DNA from: Novosphingobium cyanobacteriorum
GTDB lineage: Bacteria; Pseudomonadota; Alphaproteobacteria; Sphingomonadales; Sphingomonadaceae
DNA: 64,000 bases
Assembly (NCBI RefSeq): GCF_029436685.1
Contig: NZ_JAROCY010000018.1
Coordinates: 21,232 to 85,231, forward strand
Direction: 5' to 3'
In this document: in pieces, positions 41,962 through 51,771 of the stretch
Position numbering within the stretch: position 1 is the first letter of the stretch
Layout of the letters: every line of letters starts with the position of its first letter
Notes under the pieces: generated by a model
The model's input: the letters and a program-made list of their open reading frames with translations, nothing else
The model's database searches: none
What the model was told of the DNA's origin: nothing
Translations under genes and position numbers: made by a program

Positions 41962-43620
41962 TCAATCCGTTTCGACGAGAGCCTTAGCCGCCGCCTTCAG
42001 TTCGACGCGGCGCACCTTGCCGAGTGGGGTCTTGGGCAATTCTGCCAGGGAAACGAACCGGCGCGGGACCTTGAAGTTGGCCATGTGCTCGCGCGACCAG
42101 CGGGTCAGCTCGACCGGATCAAGCGTGGTGCCGGGGGTGGGGACCACGAAAGCGGCGGCCACTTCGCCCATGCGGTGATCAGGCATGCCGACGACAGACA
42201 CTTCGGCAACGCCGGGAGCATTGACGAGGATGTTCTCGACCTCGGCCGGATAGACGTTGAAACCGCCGACGATGATGATGTCCTTGAGCCGATCGACCAC
42301 GCGCAGATAACCGCGTTCATCGATGATACCGACGTCACCGGTATGGAGCCAGCCTTCGGCATCGACCGCTTCGGCGGTGGCGGCAGGGTCCTCGAAATAG
42401 CCCTGCATCACGCTGAACCCGCGGAAACAGATCTCCCCTGGCTCCTCGACTCCGACCGGGGCGTTTTCCGGCGAAACGAGGCGTATCTCCCAGCCGGGGA
42501 AGGGTTTGCCAACGCGCGTGGCAAGCGTTTCGGCATCGTCGCCGAAACGGCAACTGGTGCCCATGGCGGTATTTTCGGTCAGGCCATAGCTGGTGAGGAT
42601 CAGCTCGAGGCCGAGCTGGTCCTTGCACGCCTGCATCAGCGCCACCGGCAGGTTGGCCGACCCGGTGATTCCGATGCGCAGAGACGAGATGTCGTGGGTG
42701 CTGGGCTGGTCAACCAGAGTCTGGAACAGGGCAGGCGGCCCCGGCAGCACGGATATCCGCTCGCGCTCGATCAAGGCGCAAAGGGCATCGGCCTTGAGCT
42801 CGGCCACCGGATAGGCGGTCAATCCCGCGATCATGCAGCTGACCCAGCCGGCGCGGTAGCCGAAGCTGTGAAAGAACGGATTGACGATCACCATCCGCTC
42901 ACCGGCCTCGAGCCGGTTGACGAAATTGTAGCTGCGGACGGTGCCCAGCGCCTGTTGGTGGCTGAACATGGCGCCCTTGGGGTTGCCGGTCGTGCCTGAA
43001 GTGAACAGGATGTCGCAGATCGTGCCGGGGCCGATCTCGGCGATCCGCTGGTCGAGTTCGGCCTCGGTCGTGCTTTCGGCCCACGCGAGGAATGCGTTCA
43101 GCGGATCGGCATCGAACAGGATGATCTCGCGCAGGTGGGGGAGGCCGTTGACCGGACGGTCATCGCCGGAACCCCCACGCGCCGCGCGGATCATCGCGGC
43201 ATAATCGTTGCCGAGGAAACTGCCGACCGTACAGAGGAAGGTCGCGCGGCTTTTCTCGAGAATGAAGGCTGCTTCCTCACCCTTGAACCGTGTGTTTAGG
43301 GGGACGAGGATGCCGCCGGCCAGTTGCACGCCAAGGGTGGCGATGATCCATTCGATGCTGTTCGGCGCCCAGATCGCCACGCGATCGCCCGCCGTGAGGC
43401 CCGAGGCGATGAACGCGCGCGCCATGCGGCGCGCCGCGCCTTCGGCTTCGACGAAGGTCAGGCGGCGACCGTCTTCCCCCGCAAGAAACAGGCGCTCACC
43501 GCACAGACGGACCGTTTCCCGCAACTGCGCGGGGATGGTGGCAGGCCCGTCCAGCGGATCAAACCGGCTTTCGTCCCAGTCCGTTACCGCCATCGGATTC
43601 GTGCCTGCCTGATCGGTCAC
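41962..43620 (-). CDS. Acyl-CoA synthetase (AMP-dependent ligase)
   Basis: A 552-residue ANL-superfamily ligase. The adenylate loop is F-T-S-G-T-T-G-N-P-K-G-A, the A5-type motif is Y-G-L-T-E-N, the hinge region has Y-L-R-V-V-D-R-L-K-D, and the C-terminal lysine is in T-P-L-G-K-V-R-R. It forms acyl-CoA from a fatty or aromatic acid with ATP and CoA. GTG 43620 overlaps the stop of the FadJ-type gene (GTGA) and has GGGA upstream; ATG 43593 is an alternative that removes 9 residues. Coupling to FadJ fits activation followed by beta-oxidation. Confidence 0.9.
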   Translation of the reverse strand: MTDQAGTNPMAVTDWDESRFDPLDGPATIPAQLRETVRLCGERLFLAGEDGRRLTFVEAEGAARRMARAFIASGLTAGDRVAIWAPNSIEWIIATLGVQLAGGILVPLNTRFKGEEAAFILEKSRATFLCTVGSFLGNDYAAMIRAARGGSGDDRPVNGLPHLREIILFDADPLNAFLAWAESTTEAELDQRIAEIGPGTICDILFTSGTTGNPKGAMFSHQQALGTVRSYNFVNRLEAGERMVIVNPFFHSFGYRAGWVSCMIAGLTAYPVAELKADALCALIERERISVLPGPPALFQTLVDQPSTHDISSLRIGITGSANLPVALMQACKDQLGLELILTSYGLTENTAMGTSCRFGDDAETLATRVGKPFPGWEIRLVSPENAPVGVEEPGEICFRGFSVMQGYFEDPAATAEAVDAEGWLHTGDVGIIDERGYLRVVDRLKDIIIVGGFNVYPAEVENILVNAPGVAEVSVVGMPDHRMGEVAAAFVVPTPGTTLDPVELTRWSREHMANFKVPRRFVSLAELPKTPLGKVRRVELKAAAKALVETD

Positions 43621-45701
43621 GCCGCGTCCCAACCCTTGCCTTCCTTGGCGAGGCGTTCGAGCAGCTTGCCCGGTGCCCAGCGCGGACCGTTCCGCTTTTC
43701 AGCCTCGAGCGCCATCGCGTAGATCTTGTCGAGGCCGTACTTTTCACCCCAGTACATCGGTCCGCCCCGGTGGACGGGGAAGCCATAGCCGTTGACCCAG
43801 GTGACATCGATGTCGCTGGCACGAATGGCGGTGCCGTCCTCGATCTCCTTGGCTCCTTCGTTCACGAGCGGGGCGAACAGGCGGGCTTCGACTTCATCAT
43901 CGGTGAATTCGCGGCGGGTGATGCCGAATTCCTTGGCCACGCCCTCGATGATTTCCATCGTTTCGGGGTCCGAGAACTTCTCGCGCCCTTCATAGCGGTA
44001 GTAGCCCTTGCCGGTCTTCTGGCCACAACGTCCGGCGGCGACCAGACGCTCCAGGATCGGCGACAGGCGTTCGCCCGCAGGCATGTTGGCCGAGCGCTCC
44101 TTGCGGGAGACGGCAGCCATGTCCATCCCGGCCATGTCGCGCATCGACAGCGGGCCCATGGCCATGCCGAAGCGGGTGGCGACGCGGTCGATCTGTTCGG
44201 GCGTGGCGCCCTGTTCCAGCAGGAATTCCGCTTCGCCGGTGTAGTATTGCAGCATGCGGTTGCCGATGAACCCTTCGGTGCTGCCGGCGAGGACCGGCAC
44301 CTTGCCGATGCGCTTGCCCATTTCCATCACGGTTACGATGGTTTCCGGCGAGGTGACGGCGCTGCGCACGTTTTCCAGCAGCTTCATCACGTTGGCGGGC
44401 GAGAAGAAGTGGCAGCCGACCACATCGCCGGGGCGGGTGGTGGCGCTGGCGATCTCGTCGATCGACAGGTAGCTGGTGTTGGTGGCAAGGATTGCGCCCG
44501 GCTTCATCAGCTTGTCGAGGCGGGCGAAGATTTCCTTCTTCACGTCCATCCGTTCCAGCGCGGCCTCGATCACGATGTCGCACTGGGCGAGATCGTCGTA
44601 ATTCGTGGTCGGCGTGATCAGCGACAGGGCCTTGTCCATCTTGTCCTGGCTCATCGAGCCGCGCGAGACAGAGATGCCATAGTTCTTGGTCACCACGCCC
44701 ATGCCGCGATCCAGCGCTTCCTGGCTAAGGTCGAGGATGGTGACAGGAATGCCTGCGTTGGCGAACGACATCGCAATGCCGCCGCCCATGGTCCCGGCGC
44801 CGATGATGGCGCAGGAATTGATCGGCTTGGGCTGAATATCCGCCGGGATGCCGGGGATCTTGCGCGCCTGCCGTTCGGCAAAGAAGTAATGCATCAGGGC
44901 GCCGCGCTGGTCGCTGGCGTAGAGTTCCTGGAACTTTTCCGCCTCGAACGCGAGCGCCTCAACGGCAGGGCGGGTGCAGGCGGCCTCGATGCAGTCGATG
45001 ATCACCATCGGCGCGATCTTGCCGCGGGCCTTCTTGCCCACCGTCTTGCGTGCTTCGGCGAAGACGGCGGGGTCGACATTGGTGATCTTTTCGTTGCGTT
45101 CGATCACCGGCACGAAGGTCTTGCCACTCGCCAGTGCTTCGCGCGCATAGGCGATGGCGCCGGTGCGAACATCATCGACGATGGCGTCGACCACGCCCAG
45201 GTCCAGCGCCTTTGCCGCCGGGACATGCTTGCCCGAAGTGATGAGATCGATGCCGACTTCGACGCCGGTGAGACGGGGCAGGCGCTGCGTGCCGCCAGCG
45301 CCGGGCAGGATGCCGAGGTTGACTTCGGGCAGGCCCACCTTGGCCGAGGCCACCGCCACGCGCGAGTGGGCCGTGAGCGCCAGCTCCAGCCCGCCGCCTA
45401 GCGCAGTGCCATGGATTGCGGCGATGGTCAGCTTTGGCGAATTCTCCAGCATCTTCTGGAGATCCTTGAGTTGGGGCTTGGCCTTGCTCTTCTCCGTGCC
45501 GAATTCGGTGATGTCAGCCCCGGCGATGAAAGTCTTGCCGCCGCCAAGGATCACGATCGCCTTGACCGCTTCATCAGCCTGCGCACGTTCGATCCCTTCA
45601 CCGAGGCCTGTCCGGGTGGCGGCGCTCAGCGCGTTCACGGGGGGATAGTTGACCGTCAGAACGGCGACTTCGCCATCGACCTCGTATGCAACTGCGCTCA
45701 T
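43617..45701 (-). CDS. fadJ: Multifunctional enoyl-CoA hydratase / 3-hydroxyacyl-CoA dehydrogenase (FadJ/FadB-type)
   Basis: A 694-residue two-part enzyme. The N-terminal ~190 residues are a crotonase (F-I-A-G-A-D-I-T, G-T-A-L-G-G-G, and P-E-V-N-L-G-I-L-P-G-A-G-G with the catalytic Glu present). From ~290 a 3-hydroxyacyl-CoA dehydrogenase follows: G-A-G-T-M-G-G-G-I for NAD, and H-F-F-S-P-A near 420 with the catalytic His, then the C-terminal helical repeat. It hydrates enoyl-CoA and oxidises the 3-hydroxyacyl-CoA. GGAG 7 bases before ATG 45701 sets the start. An 11-bp palindrome, ATCAATTTGAT, lies 18 bases upstream (45719-45729). Among the window's crotonases it has the clearest hydratase residues. 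Confidence 0.93.
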   Translation of the reverse strand: MSAVAYEVDGEVAVLTVNYPPVNALSAATRTGLGEGIERAQADEAVKAIVILGGGKTFIAGADITEFGTEKSKAKPQLKDLQKMLENSPKLTIAAIHGTALGGGLELALTAHSRVAVASAKVGLPEVNLGILPGAGGTQRLPRLTGVEVGIDLITSGKHVPAAKALDLGVVDAIVDDVRTGAIAYAREALASGKTFVPVIERNEKITNVDPAVFAEARKTVGKKARGKIAPMVIIDCIEAACTRPAVEALAFEAEKFQELYASDQRGALMHYFFAERQARKIPGIPADIQPKPINSCAIIGAGTMGGGIAMSFANAGIPVTILDLSQEALDRGMGVVTKNYGISVSRGSMSQDKMDKALSLITPTTNYDDLAQCDIVIEAALERMDVKKEIFARLDKLMKPGAILATNTSYLSIDEIASATTRPGDVVGCHFFSPANVMKLLENVRSAVTSPETIVTVMEMGKRIGKVPVLAGSTEGFIGNRMLQYYTGEAEFLLEQGATPEQIDRVATRFGMAMGPLSMRDMAGMDMAAVSRKERSANMPAGERLSPILERLVAAGRCGQKTGKGYYRYEGREKFSDPETMEIIEGVAKEFGITRREFTDDEVEARLFAPLVNEGAKEIEDGTAIRASDIDVTWVNGYGFPVHRGGPMYWGEKYGLDKIYAMALEAEKRNGPRWAPGKLLERLAKEGKGWDAA

Positions 45702-45908
45702 GCCAGTCTCCGGTTGGTATCAATTTGATCAGAGCGGCCGGACGGGGCCTCGAGCGCTCCTTTGGCAATACCGGTCCGATAAGGCGAGCGGTGCGAGGGT
45801 GCCCGACCGGACATATCGCTGTTACGATGTGCCGCCCTGCGACGTTGTCCTGCCGCGCCAAACGCGGTGATGGATAAAGCCAGAGAGATATGCGGGGAGC
45901 GGGAGTTC

Positions 45909-47135
45909 ATGCCGTCACAAGCCTTGAATGGCATCCGGGTCATCGACCTCAGCCGGATTCTGGCCGCCCCGTTCTGCGCGCAGTTGCTGGGCGATCTTGG
46001 TGCCGAGGTGATCAAGGTCGAACGGCCCGGCGCTGGCGACGACAGCCGCTCCTATGGCCCACCGTTCCTGCATGACCGGGACGGAAATCCGACGAGGGAC
46101 GCCGGATTCTACCTGAGCTGCAATCGCAACAAGCGCGGCATGACAGTCGATCACTCCAAGGCGGAAGGCGCCGCCCTGATCCGCGAGCTTGTGGCGAAGT
46201 CCGATGTCCTGATCGAGAACTTCCGCACCGGGGTTCTGGCCAAGTATGACCTTGATTACGAAAGCCTGAAGGCGATCAACCCGCGCCTGATCTATTGTTC
46301 AATCACGGGGTTCGGTCAGGACGGACCGTTTGCTGCGCGGCCGGGATACGACGGCGTGTTCCAGGCGATGTGCGGCATGATGAGCGTATCGGGCCTGCCC
46401 GATGGCGTGCCCGGCGGCGGGCCGATGAAGGTTGGCGTGTCCATGGTCGACATCCTGACCGGGCTCTATGCCTCCAACGCGATCCTTGCTGCCCTGCGCC
46501 ACCGCGACCTGACCGGGGAAGGCCAGTTCATCGACCTTGCCTTGCTCGACTGCGGGCTGGCGTCGCTGTCGCACTATGTCCAGAACTACCTGATTTCCGG
46601 GGTGGTGCCGGAACGGCGCGGCAATGGCGGCTTCGGCGGGATTCCATCGCAGACGTTCAAGTGCAGCGATCGTGAGATCTTCATCGTTGCCAGCACCAAC
46701 AAGCAGTTCGGCGCACTGATGAAAGTGCTGGGCAAGCCGCAACTCGCAACAGACCCTCGCTTCGACCAGGTCCAGAAGCGGATCATGAACCGCGACGAAT
46801 TGCTGGCCATCCTCGATGCGCTGTTCGCCACCCGTCCGGCCGACGAGTGGCTCGCCGAACTCGAGGCGGCTGACGTGCCTGCCAGCGCGGTCAACGACGT
46901 GTCGATGGTGTTCGACAATCCGCAGGTTCAGCATCGCGGGATGTTGACCCATGCCCACCATCCGGTGACCGGCGACATGCCGCTGCTGCGCAATCCGATC
47001 CGCATGTCCGGAACCCCGATCGGCGAGGCAACCCCTCCACCGATGTTGGGGCAGGACAACGAGGCAGTGCTGAAGGACCTGCTCGGCTATGACGAGGCGC
47101 GCATCGCGGCCCTGAAGGATGCTGCAGTGCTTTAG
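45909..47135 (+). CDS. CoA transferase, CaiB/BaiF family (type III)
   Basis: A 408-residue type III CoA transferase. It opens L-N-G-I-R-V-I-D-L-S-R-I-L-A-A-P and A-E-V-I-K-V-E-R-P-G-A-G-D-D; the N-R-N-K-R-G-M region and R-P-G-Y-D-G-V carry the usual nucleotide contacts and catalytic Asp. It moves CoA between acyl-CoA and a free acid. ATG 45909 is set by GGGGAG about 9 bases upstream; earlier ATGs at 45870 and 45867 (GTG) are open. It is divergent from FadJ, and probably feeds the same acyl-CoA pool. A bile-acid or carnitine-type substrate is possible but unproven. Confidence 0.92.
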   Translation: MPSQALNGIRVIDLSRILAAPFCAQLLGDLGAEVIKVERPGAGDDSRSYGPPFLHDRDGNPTRDAGFYLSCNRNKRGMTVDHSKAEGAALIRELVAKSDVLIENFRTGVLAKYDLDYESLKAINPRLIYCSITGFGQDGPFAARPGYDGVFQAMCGMMSVSGLPDGVPGGGPMKVGVSMVDILTGLYASNAILAALRHRDLTGEGQFIDLALLDCGLASLSHYVQNYLISGVVPERRGNGGFGGIPSQTFKCSDREIFIVASTNKQFGALMKVLGKPQLATDPRFDQVQKRIMNRDELLAILDALFATRPADEWLAELEAADVPASAVNDVSMVFDNPQVQHRGMLTHAHHPVTGDMPLLRNPIRMSGTPIGEATPPPMLGQDNEAVLKDLLGYDEARIAALKDAAVL

Positions 47136-47344
47136 GCGGTCCGTGGGGCGGCAAGCGCGATGACGTGATCGAAAGGCTCTTCCGTCATGGCTTCCGCACG
47201 GGCGGCTGGCGCCCCCATGACATGCCCCCTCCCGTGACAAGTCTCCAAGCGAAGAGGCATCGCCCTGCCGATCAGTGCCCGGGAGGGTTGCAGTCGATTG
47301 GCCAAGGCGGGAAACCGGCAGCATCTGTTTCGGGAGCGCCGTCC
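47136..47344. other. Intergenic stretch before the Old-Yellow-type gene
   Basis: The 209 bases between the CoA transferase stop and the GTG at 47345 hold no convincing gene. An open frame runs through them from ATG-less starts, but it lacks family sequence. An inverted repeat ATGACG/CGTCAT spans about 47160-47188 with a long loop; I give it no function. Confidence 0.35.
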
Positions 47345-48541
47345 GTGTCTGAATCCGCCCAAGCCAGCTTGCTGTTCACTCCATTGACATGCCGGGGCTT
47401 CACCGCACCCAACCGGGTGATGGTCTCGCCCATGCAGCAATATGCCAGTGACGACAGCGGCCGGGCGAGCGACTTCCACCTCGTCCAGCTCGGCCGTTTT
47501 GCGATGGGTGGGGCGGGCATGGTCATTGCCGAGGCGACCGCGATCGAGCCGATCGGGCGGATGAGCCACATGGATCTGGGGCTCTGGTCGGACGAGCAGG
47601 TGGCTCCGCTGACGCGCATCGCCGCCTTCATCGCCTCGCAGGGGTCGATCCCCGGAATCCAGCTGGTCCACGCTGGCCGCAAGGGGTCCATGCAGGCGCC
47701 GTGGGATGGCATGGGGCCACTGACCGAGGCTGACACGGCGCGGGGCGAGGAGCCGTGGGAGACGATCGGGCCGAGCGCGATTTCGCCCGGGTCCGGCTGG
47801 TCGGTGCCACGGGAAATGACGGCGGCGGAGATCGTGCAGAACGTGGCGCTGTGGGCCGCGGCGGCACGACGGGCGGCGCAGGCCGGCTTCCGGATCATCG
47901 ACCTGCATGGCGCGCATGGCTACCTCCTGCACGCGTTCCTTTCGCCGATATCGAACCATCGGACCGATGCCTATGGCGGCAGCCTGAAGAACCGGATGCG
48001 CTATCCCCTCGAGGTGGTGAGCGCGATCCGGGCAGCGATCCCGGACGATTGCGCCCTCTTCTATCGCCTGTCCGTGCTGGACGGAATCGAAGGCGGCTGG
48101 ACCGAGGACGACAGCCTGGTGTTCTGCCGCGAGCTGCTGGCACGAGGGGTGGACCTGATCGACTGTTCGTCCGGCGGCGCAATCTCCGACCGATCGAGCG
48201 ATGTTCGCGTGAGGCGCGGCTATGCCTTTCACGCGCCCTATTCCCGCAAGCTGAGGCAGAATCTTGATGGCGGGCTTGTCGCGACCGTGGGGCTGATCGT
48301 TGATCCGCACCAGGCCGAAGCGGTTTTGCAGGCGGGGGATGCAGACGTGGTGGCGATCGGTCGCGAATTGCTCGAAGATCCCAATTGGCCTCATCATGCC
48401 CGCAGCGCGCTGAACGGGGAAAGCTACGACGACTGGCCGCAGGAATCTGGCTGGTGGCTGGACAAGCGGGTCGGAGCGCTGCGCAAGTTGAAGGAGGCAG
48501 GGGAGACGCCGATGACGCGCTATGAAACGCTCGCACCGTGA
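47345..48541 (+). CDS. NADH:flavin oxidoreductase, Old Yellow Enzyme family (YqjM-type)
   Basis: A 398-residue FMN enzyme. It starts L-F-T-P-L-T-C-R-G-F-T-A-P-N-R-V, with N-H-R-T-D-A-Y-G-G-S near 205 and I-Q-L-V-H-A-G-R-K near 108. The H-x-x-H substrate pair of the YqjM branch fits I-D-L-H-G-A-H-G near 190. The family reduces alpha-beta unsaturated ketones or acids with NAD(P)H. GTG 47345 is supported by GGGAG 7 bases upstream. The stop overlaps the next NTF2-like gene (GTGA), so the two are co-translated. It may saturate an enone produced in the degradation. Confidence 0.92.
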   Translation: MSESAQASLLFTPLTCRGFTAPNRVMVSPMQQYASDDSGRASDFHLVQLGRFAMGGAGMVIAEATAIEPIGRMSHMDLGLWSDEQVAPLTRIAAFIASQGSIPGIQLVHAGRKGSMQAPWDGMGPLTEADTARGEEPWETIGPSAISPGSGWSVPREMTAAEIVQNVALWAAAARRAAQAGFRIIDLHGAHGYLLHAFLSPISNHRTDAYGGSLKNRMRYPLEVVSAIRAAIPDDCALFYRLSVLDGIEGGWTEDDSLVFCRELLARGVDLIDCSSGGAISDRSSDVRVRRGYAFHAPYSRKLRQNLDGGLVATVGLIVDPHQAEAVLQAGDADVVAIGRELLEDPNWPHHARSALNGESYDDWPQESGWWLDKRVGALRKLKEAGETPMTRYETLAP

Positions 48542-49047
48542 TCGGAGAGGGGGCGAATGAAGGCGTCCTGGCGCGGCTGGCCGCGCTCGAGGCCAGGGTC
48601 CGCGAACTGGAGGACCACGCCGCCATATGCCAGCTGATCGCGCGCTATGGCCCGGCGGTTGACGGGATGAGGCGGGCTGCCCTGCGCGCGATGTGGACGC
48701 CACACGGCACTTACGAGACCGAGCATCACGTGTTCCGGGGCGCGGATGAGGTTGGTGCGATCGTGGATGACCCGATGCACCTTGGCTTCGTCGAACCGGG
48801 CTGCGCCCATGTGATGAGCCACCCGGTCGTCACCCTGCAAGGGGACACGGCGGTGGCTACGAATTACTCCCGCGTCTACCAGCGCCATGGGACCACATGG
48901 GCAGTGGTGCGGGCGGCGGCAAACCGCTGGGAACTGGTGCGCGCAAGCGATGGCGGCTGGCGCGTGGAGCGCCGGGTCAACCGGCTGCTGAACGGGTCGG
49001 AACTGGCCCGGAGCCTGCTGGCCAATGGGCTAGAGGCCAATGCGTGA
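48538..49047 (+). CDS. NTF2-like (SnoaL-type) protein coupled to the flavin oxidoreductase
   Basis: A 169-residue protein starting at GTG 48538 in a 4-base overlap with the previous stop. The N-terminal heptad-like stretch L-A-A-L-E-A-R-V-R-E-L-E may be a short coiled coil. The rest has the small cone fold: Y-G-P-A-V-D-G, W-T-P-H-G-T-Y-E-T, A-H-V-M-S-H-P-V-V. It resembles the small dehydratase/isomerase group found beside sphingomonad catabolic genes (also 55656-56294). Overlap with the flavoenzyme suggests that it acts on the same intermediate. Reaction unknown. Confidence 0.65.
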   Translation: MIGEGANEGVLARLAALEARVRELEDHAAICQLIARYGPAVDGMRRAALRAMWTPHGTYETEHHVFRGADEVGAIVDDPMHLGFVEPGCAHVMSHPVVTLQGDTAVATNYSRVYQRHGTTWAVVRAAANRWELVRASDGGWRVERRVNRLLNGSELARSLLANGLEANA

Positions 49048-49120
49048 TTGCTAAGTGCCCGACTGTTACCTATGCGCCCGGTTTGCGTGAAGTTTTGGCG
49101 TTGATCCTGGTCGGGCTGGC

Positions 49121-50761
49121 ATGAAATCATCGTTCGCACCGCTGCGGCACCGGGCATTCCGGGGCATCTGGCTGGCCAGCCTGCTGTCCAACTTCGGCCT
49201 GCTCATCAATGGCGTCGCGGCCGGATGGACGATGACCGACCTCAGCGCGCGCGCCGACTTGGTGGCGCTGGTGCAGACGGCGCTTATGCTACCATACATG
49301 CTGTTCGCGATGGCGGCAGGGGCCATTGCCGATACCTACGACCGGCGGCTGGTGAGCATGAGCATGCTGGGCTTCTCCCTGTGCAGCTCGCTGCTGCTGA
49401 CCGGCGTCGCGCTGACCGGAGTGCTGACGCCTGAACTGCTTCTGCTGCTGTGTTTCCTCAGCGGGACCGCCAATGCGATGTTCGGTCCGGCGTGGCAGGC
49501 TTCGGTCAGCGAACAGGTGCCGGCCGAAGACCTCGCGCCGGCAGTAGCGCTGAACTCGGTCAGCTACAACATCGCGCGCAGCTTTGGCCCGGCGGTTGGT
49601 GGCCTGATCGTGGCGACTGCCGGGTCGGTCGCCGCCTTTGGCGCGGTAGCGCTGTGTTACCTGCCCATCCTGCTGGCACTGTTCCTGTGGCGCCGGGAAC
49701 GCGATGTGCCGCGCCTTCCGCCAGAACGGATCGGCTGGGCGATCGTGTCTGGCGTGCGCTATGTCATGCATTCCGGCGCGACGCGCTCGGTCATAATCCG
49801 TGCCATCCTGACGGGCCTTGCCGGAGCATCGATTTCATCGCTGATGCCGCTGATCGCGCGTGATCTGATCGGCGGCACGGCGGCAACCTACGGCTTGCTG
49901 CTGGGCGTGTTCGGGCTCGGCGCAGTCAGCGGTGCCCTGCTGATGCCCCATCTGCGTGACCGGCTCCGTGGCGAATGGCACATCGGCGCCAGCACGGCCC
50001 TGCTCGGACTTGCCATCATCGCGCTGTCATTCACGCGTTCACGGCTGACGGCGATGCCGGTGCTGTTTGTCGCTGGCGTCCTGTGGATGCAACCGCTGAC
50101 CCAGTTCAACATCGTGATCCAGACTCAGGCTCCGCGCTGGGTCACCGGGCGCGCGCTCGCTGCCTTTCAGGCAGCCATGGCTGGCGGCTTGGCCAGCGGC
50201 GCATGGTTATGGGGCCATGTCGGAGGGCTGATCGGAACGGCAAATTCCATCGCCTGTTCGGGCGTGGCAATGCTGGCCTGTGTGGCCGCCAGCCGGATCT
50301 GGCCACTCAATCATGAAGCCGCCAACATCGGCGAACGTACGAGGCCGCTTGCCACACCGGAAGTCAGGCTGGGCCTGACCGGGCGCAGCGGCCCGATCGT
50401 GATCGAAGTGGAGTATCTGGTCGATCCGGGCAATGCCCGCCAGTTCTATGACGCCATGCTGGAAGTGCAGGGTTTCCGGCAGCGCAATGGCGCCTTCATG
50501 TGGTCGCTGGCGAGGGACATCGCCAACGAGCAATGCTGGATGGAACGGTTCTCCTGCCCGACCTGGCATGATTACCTGCGCCAGCGCGAACGGATGACCG
50601 CCGGGGAACAGGCGATTCTCGACCGGGCCGCTGCCGAAACCCTCGACCAGCGGGCCGATCGCATCCGGCGCCTGCTGGAGCGGCCGGTCGGCTCTGTCCG
50701 GTGGCGCGCGGAGAGCCAGGACCCTGGCCTAATCCTGCCGATAAATGGGCAGTCAGGCTGA
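49121..50761 (+). CDS. MFS transporter, enterobactin-exporter-like (MFS_3) with C-terminal soluble extension
   Basis: A 546-residue transporter. About twelve hydrophobic segments fill residues 10-395, and D-T-Y-D-R-R-L after TM2 is the loop-2-3 MFS signature; P-A-W-Q-A-S-V near 120 is typical of the MFS_3 (PF05977) exporters. From about 400 a soluble ~145-residue tail follows (V-I-E-V-E-Y-L-V-D-P), a ferredoxin-like monooxygenase-type fold common in this family. It probably exports an intermediate or toxic product at the inner membrane. No strong ribosome-binding site is seen before ATG 49121; it is 73 bases after the NTF2-like gene. Confidence 0.87.
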   Translation: MKSSFAPLRHRAFRGIWLASLLSNFGLLINGVAAGWTMTDLSARADLVALVQTALMLPYMLFAMAAGAIADTYDRRLVSMSMLGFSLCSSLLLTGVALTGVLTPELLLLLCFLSGTANAMFGPAWQASVSEQVPAEDLAPAVALNSVSYNIARSFGPAVGGLIVATAGSVAAFGAVALCYLPILLALFLWRRERDVPRLPPERIGWAIVSGVRYVMHSGATRSVIIRAILTGLAGASISSLMPLIARDLIGGTAATYGLLLGVFGLGAVSGALLMPHLRDRLRGEWHIGASTALLGLAIIALSFTRSRLTAMPVLFVAGVLWMQPLTQFNIVIQTQAPRWVTGRALAAFQAAMAGGLASGAWLWGHVGGLIGTANSIACSGVAMLACVAASRIWPLNHEAANIGERTRPLATPEVRLGLTGRSGPIVIEVEYLVDPGNARQFYDAMLEVQGFRQRNGAFMWSLARDIANEQCWMERFSCPTWHDYLRQRERMTAGEQAILDRAAAETLDQRADRIRRLLERPVGSVRWRAESQDPGLILPINGQSG

Positions 50762-50874
50762 TCCGGGACAATCATATTCACGATCAGAACTGACGCGAGA
50801 GCAGTCAGCCCTTTGATTTGCCGCTTAACCCCTGCAATCCCCAAGTGACGAGAGAGGTCACCGGGAGGATGGGC

Positions 50875-51771
50875 ATGGCGGACGCGACAGTGGAACGGAT
50901 CGGCTCGGCGCTAGCCGTCACCTTCACTCGCCCAGACAAGCTGAACGCCCTGACCTATGAGATGCATGGCATCATTCGCGACGCCATCGATCAGGCTGAC
51001 CGTGACGATGCGGTCCGCGCCCTGATCTTCACCGGGACGGGCAGGGGCTTTTGTGCCGGAACTGACCTCGCATCCGGCTTCAGCCGCATCTCCAGCGATT
51101 CTGCCGAGGCTCCAACGCCGGGCGAACTGTCGCCTCGTGACAAGGGCGGCGAGATCGTGCTGCGGCTGTTCGACTGCCACAAGCCCGTCATCGGCGCGGT
51201 AAACGGCATTGCCGCCGGAATGGGCGCGGCATTGACGCTGCCGATGGACTATCGCATCGGCACCCCGGAGACGCGCTACATCTTTCCCTATGTGAAGCGC
51301 GGAATTGCGCCTGAATCCTGCTCTTCCTGGTTCCTGCCCCGGATCGTGGGCGTGAACCGCGCGCTCGAATGGTTTCAGACAGGGCGCCCGGTCCCGGCGC
51401 AGGAGGCGCTGGAGAGCGGACTGCTGACAGACTTGGTGGTGGACCCTGTAAACCTGATGGAGGCTGCGCTGGCGGTGGCGGCCCGCATCGCCGACGGGAC
51501 TTCGTCCCTGGCCGTATCATTGGCCCGCCACATGGTCTGGCAGGGCATGGCCGCGCCTCATCCGATGGTCGCTCACCGCCATGAAAGCCGGGCACTGGTC
51601 TACATGCAGCGCAGCGGCGACCCGCGCGAAGGCGCCCGCGCCTTCATGGAGAAGCGACCACCCGAGTTTTCCGGGTCTGTCGCGGAAGCGCTCAAAGAGC
51701 AGTTCGTCGGGTGGGAGGCGCCGCCCTACGATCCGACTTCAACCGCAAGAGCGGCAGGGAGGATTGCCTGA
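50875..51771 (+). CDS. Enoyl-CoA hydratase/isomerase family protein
   Basis: A 298-residue crotonase, longer than average owing to its C-terminal ~40 residues. It has G-R-G-F-C-A-G-T-D and G-I-A-A-G-M-G in the oxyanion hole. The catalytic loop V-K-R-G-I-A-P-E-S-C-S-S-W has a Glu, as in isomerases and hydrolases. GGGAGG (50863-50868) places the start at ATG 50875; ATG 50869 is too close. The stop overlaps the next SDR by one base (TGATG). It is part of the run ending at 53752. Confidence 0.88.
   Translation: MADATVERIGSALAVTFTRPDKLNALTYEMHGIIRDAIDQADRDDAVRALIFTGTGRGFCAGTDLASGFSRISSDSAEAPTPGELSPRDKGGEIVLRLFDCHKPVIGAVNGIAAGMGAALTLPMDYRIGTPETRYIFPYVKRGIAPESCSSWFLPRIVGVNRALEWFQTGRPVPAQEALESGLLTDLVVDPVNLMEAALAVAARIADGTSSLAVSLARHMVWQGMAAPHPMVAHRHESRALVYMQRSGDPREGARAFMEKRPPEFSGSVAEALKEQFVGWEAPPYDPTSTARAAGRIA

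Noticed and set aside
43770..45401. 543-codon plus-strand frame opposite the FadJ-type gene
   Set aside because: The minus strand has clear hydratase and dehydrogenase motifs. The plus-strand product has repetitive Gly/Asp/His composition and no motif.
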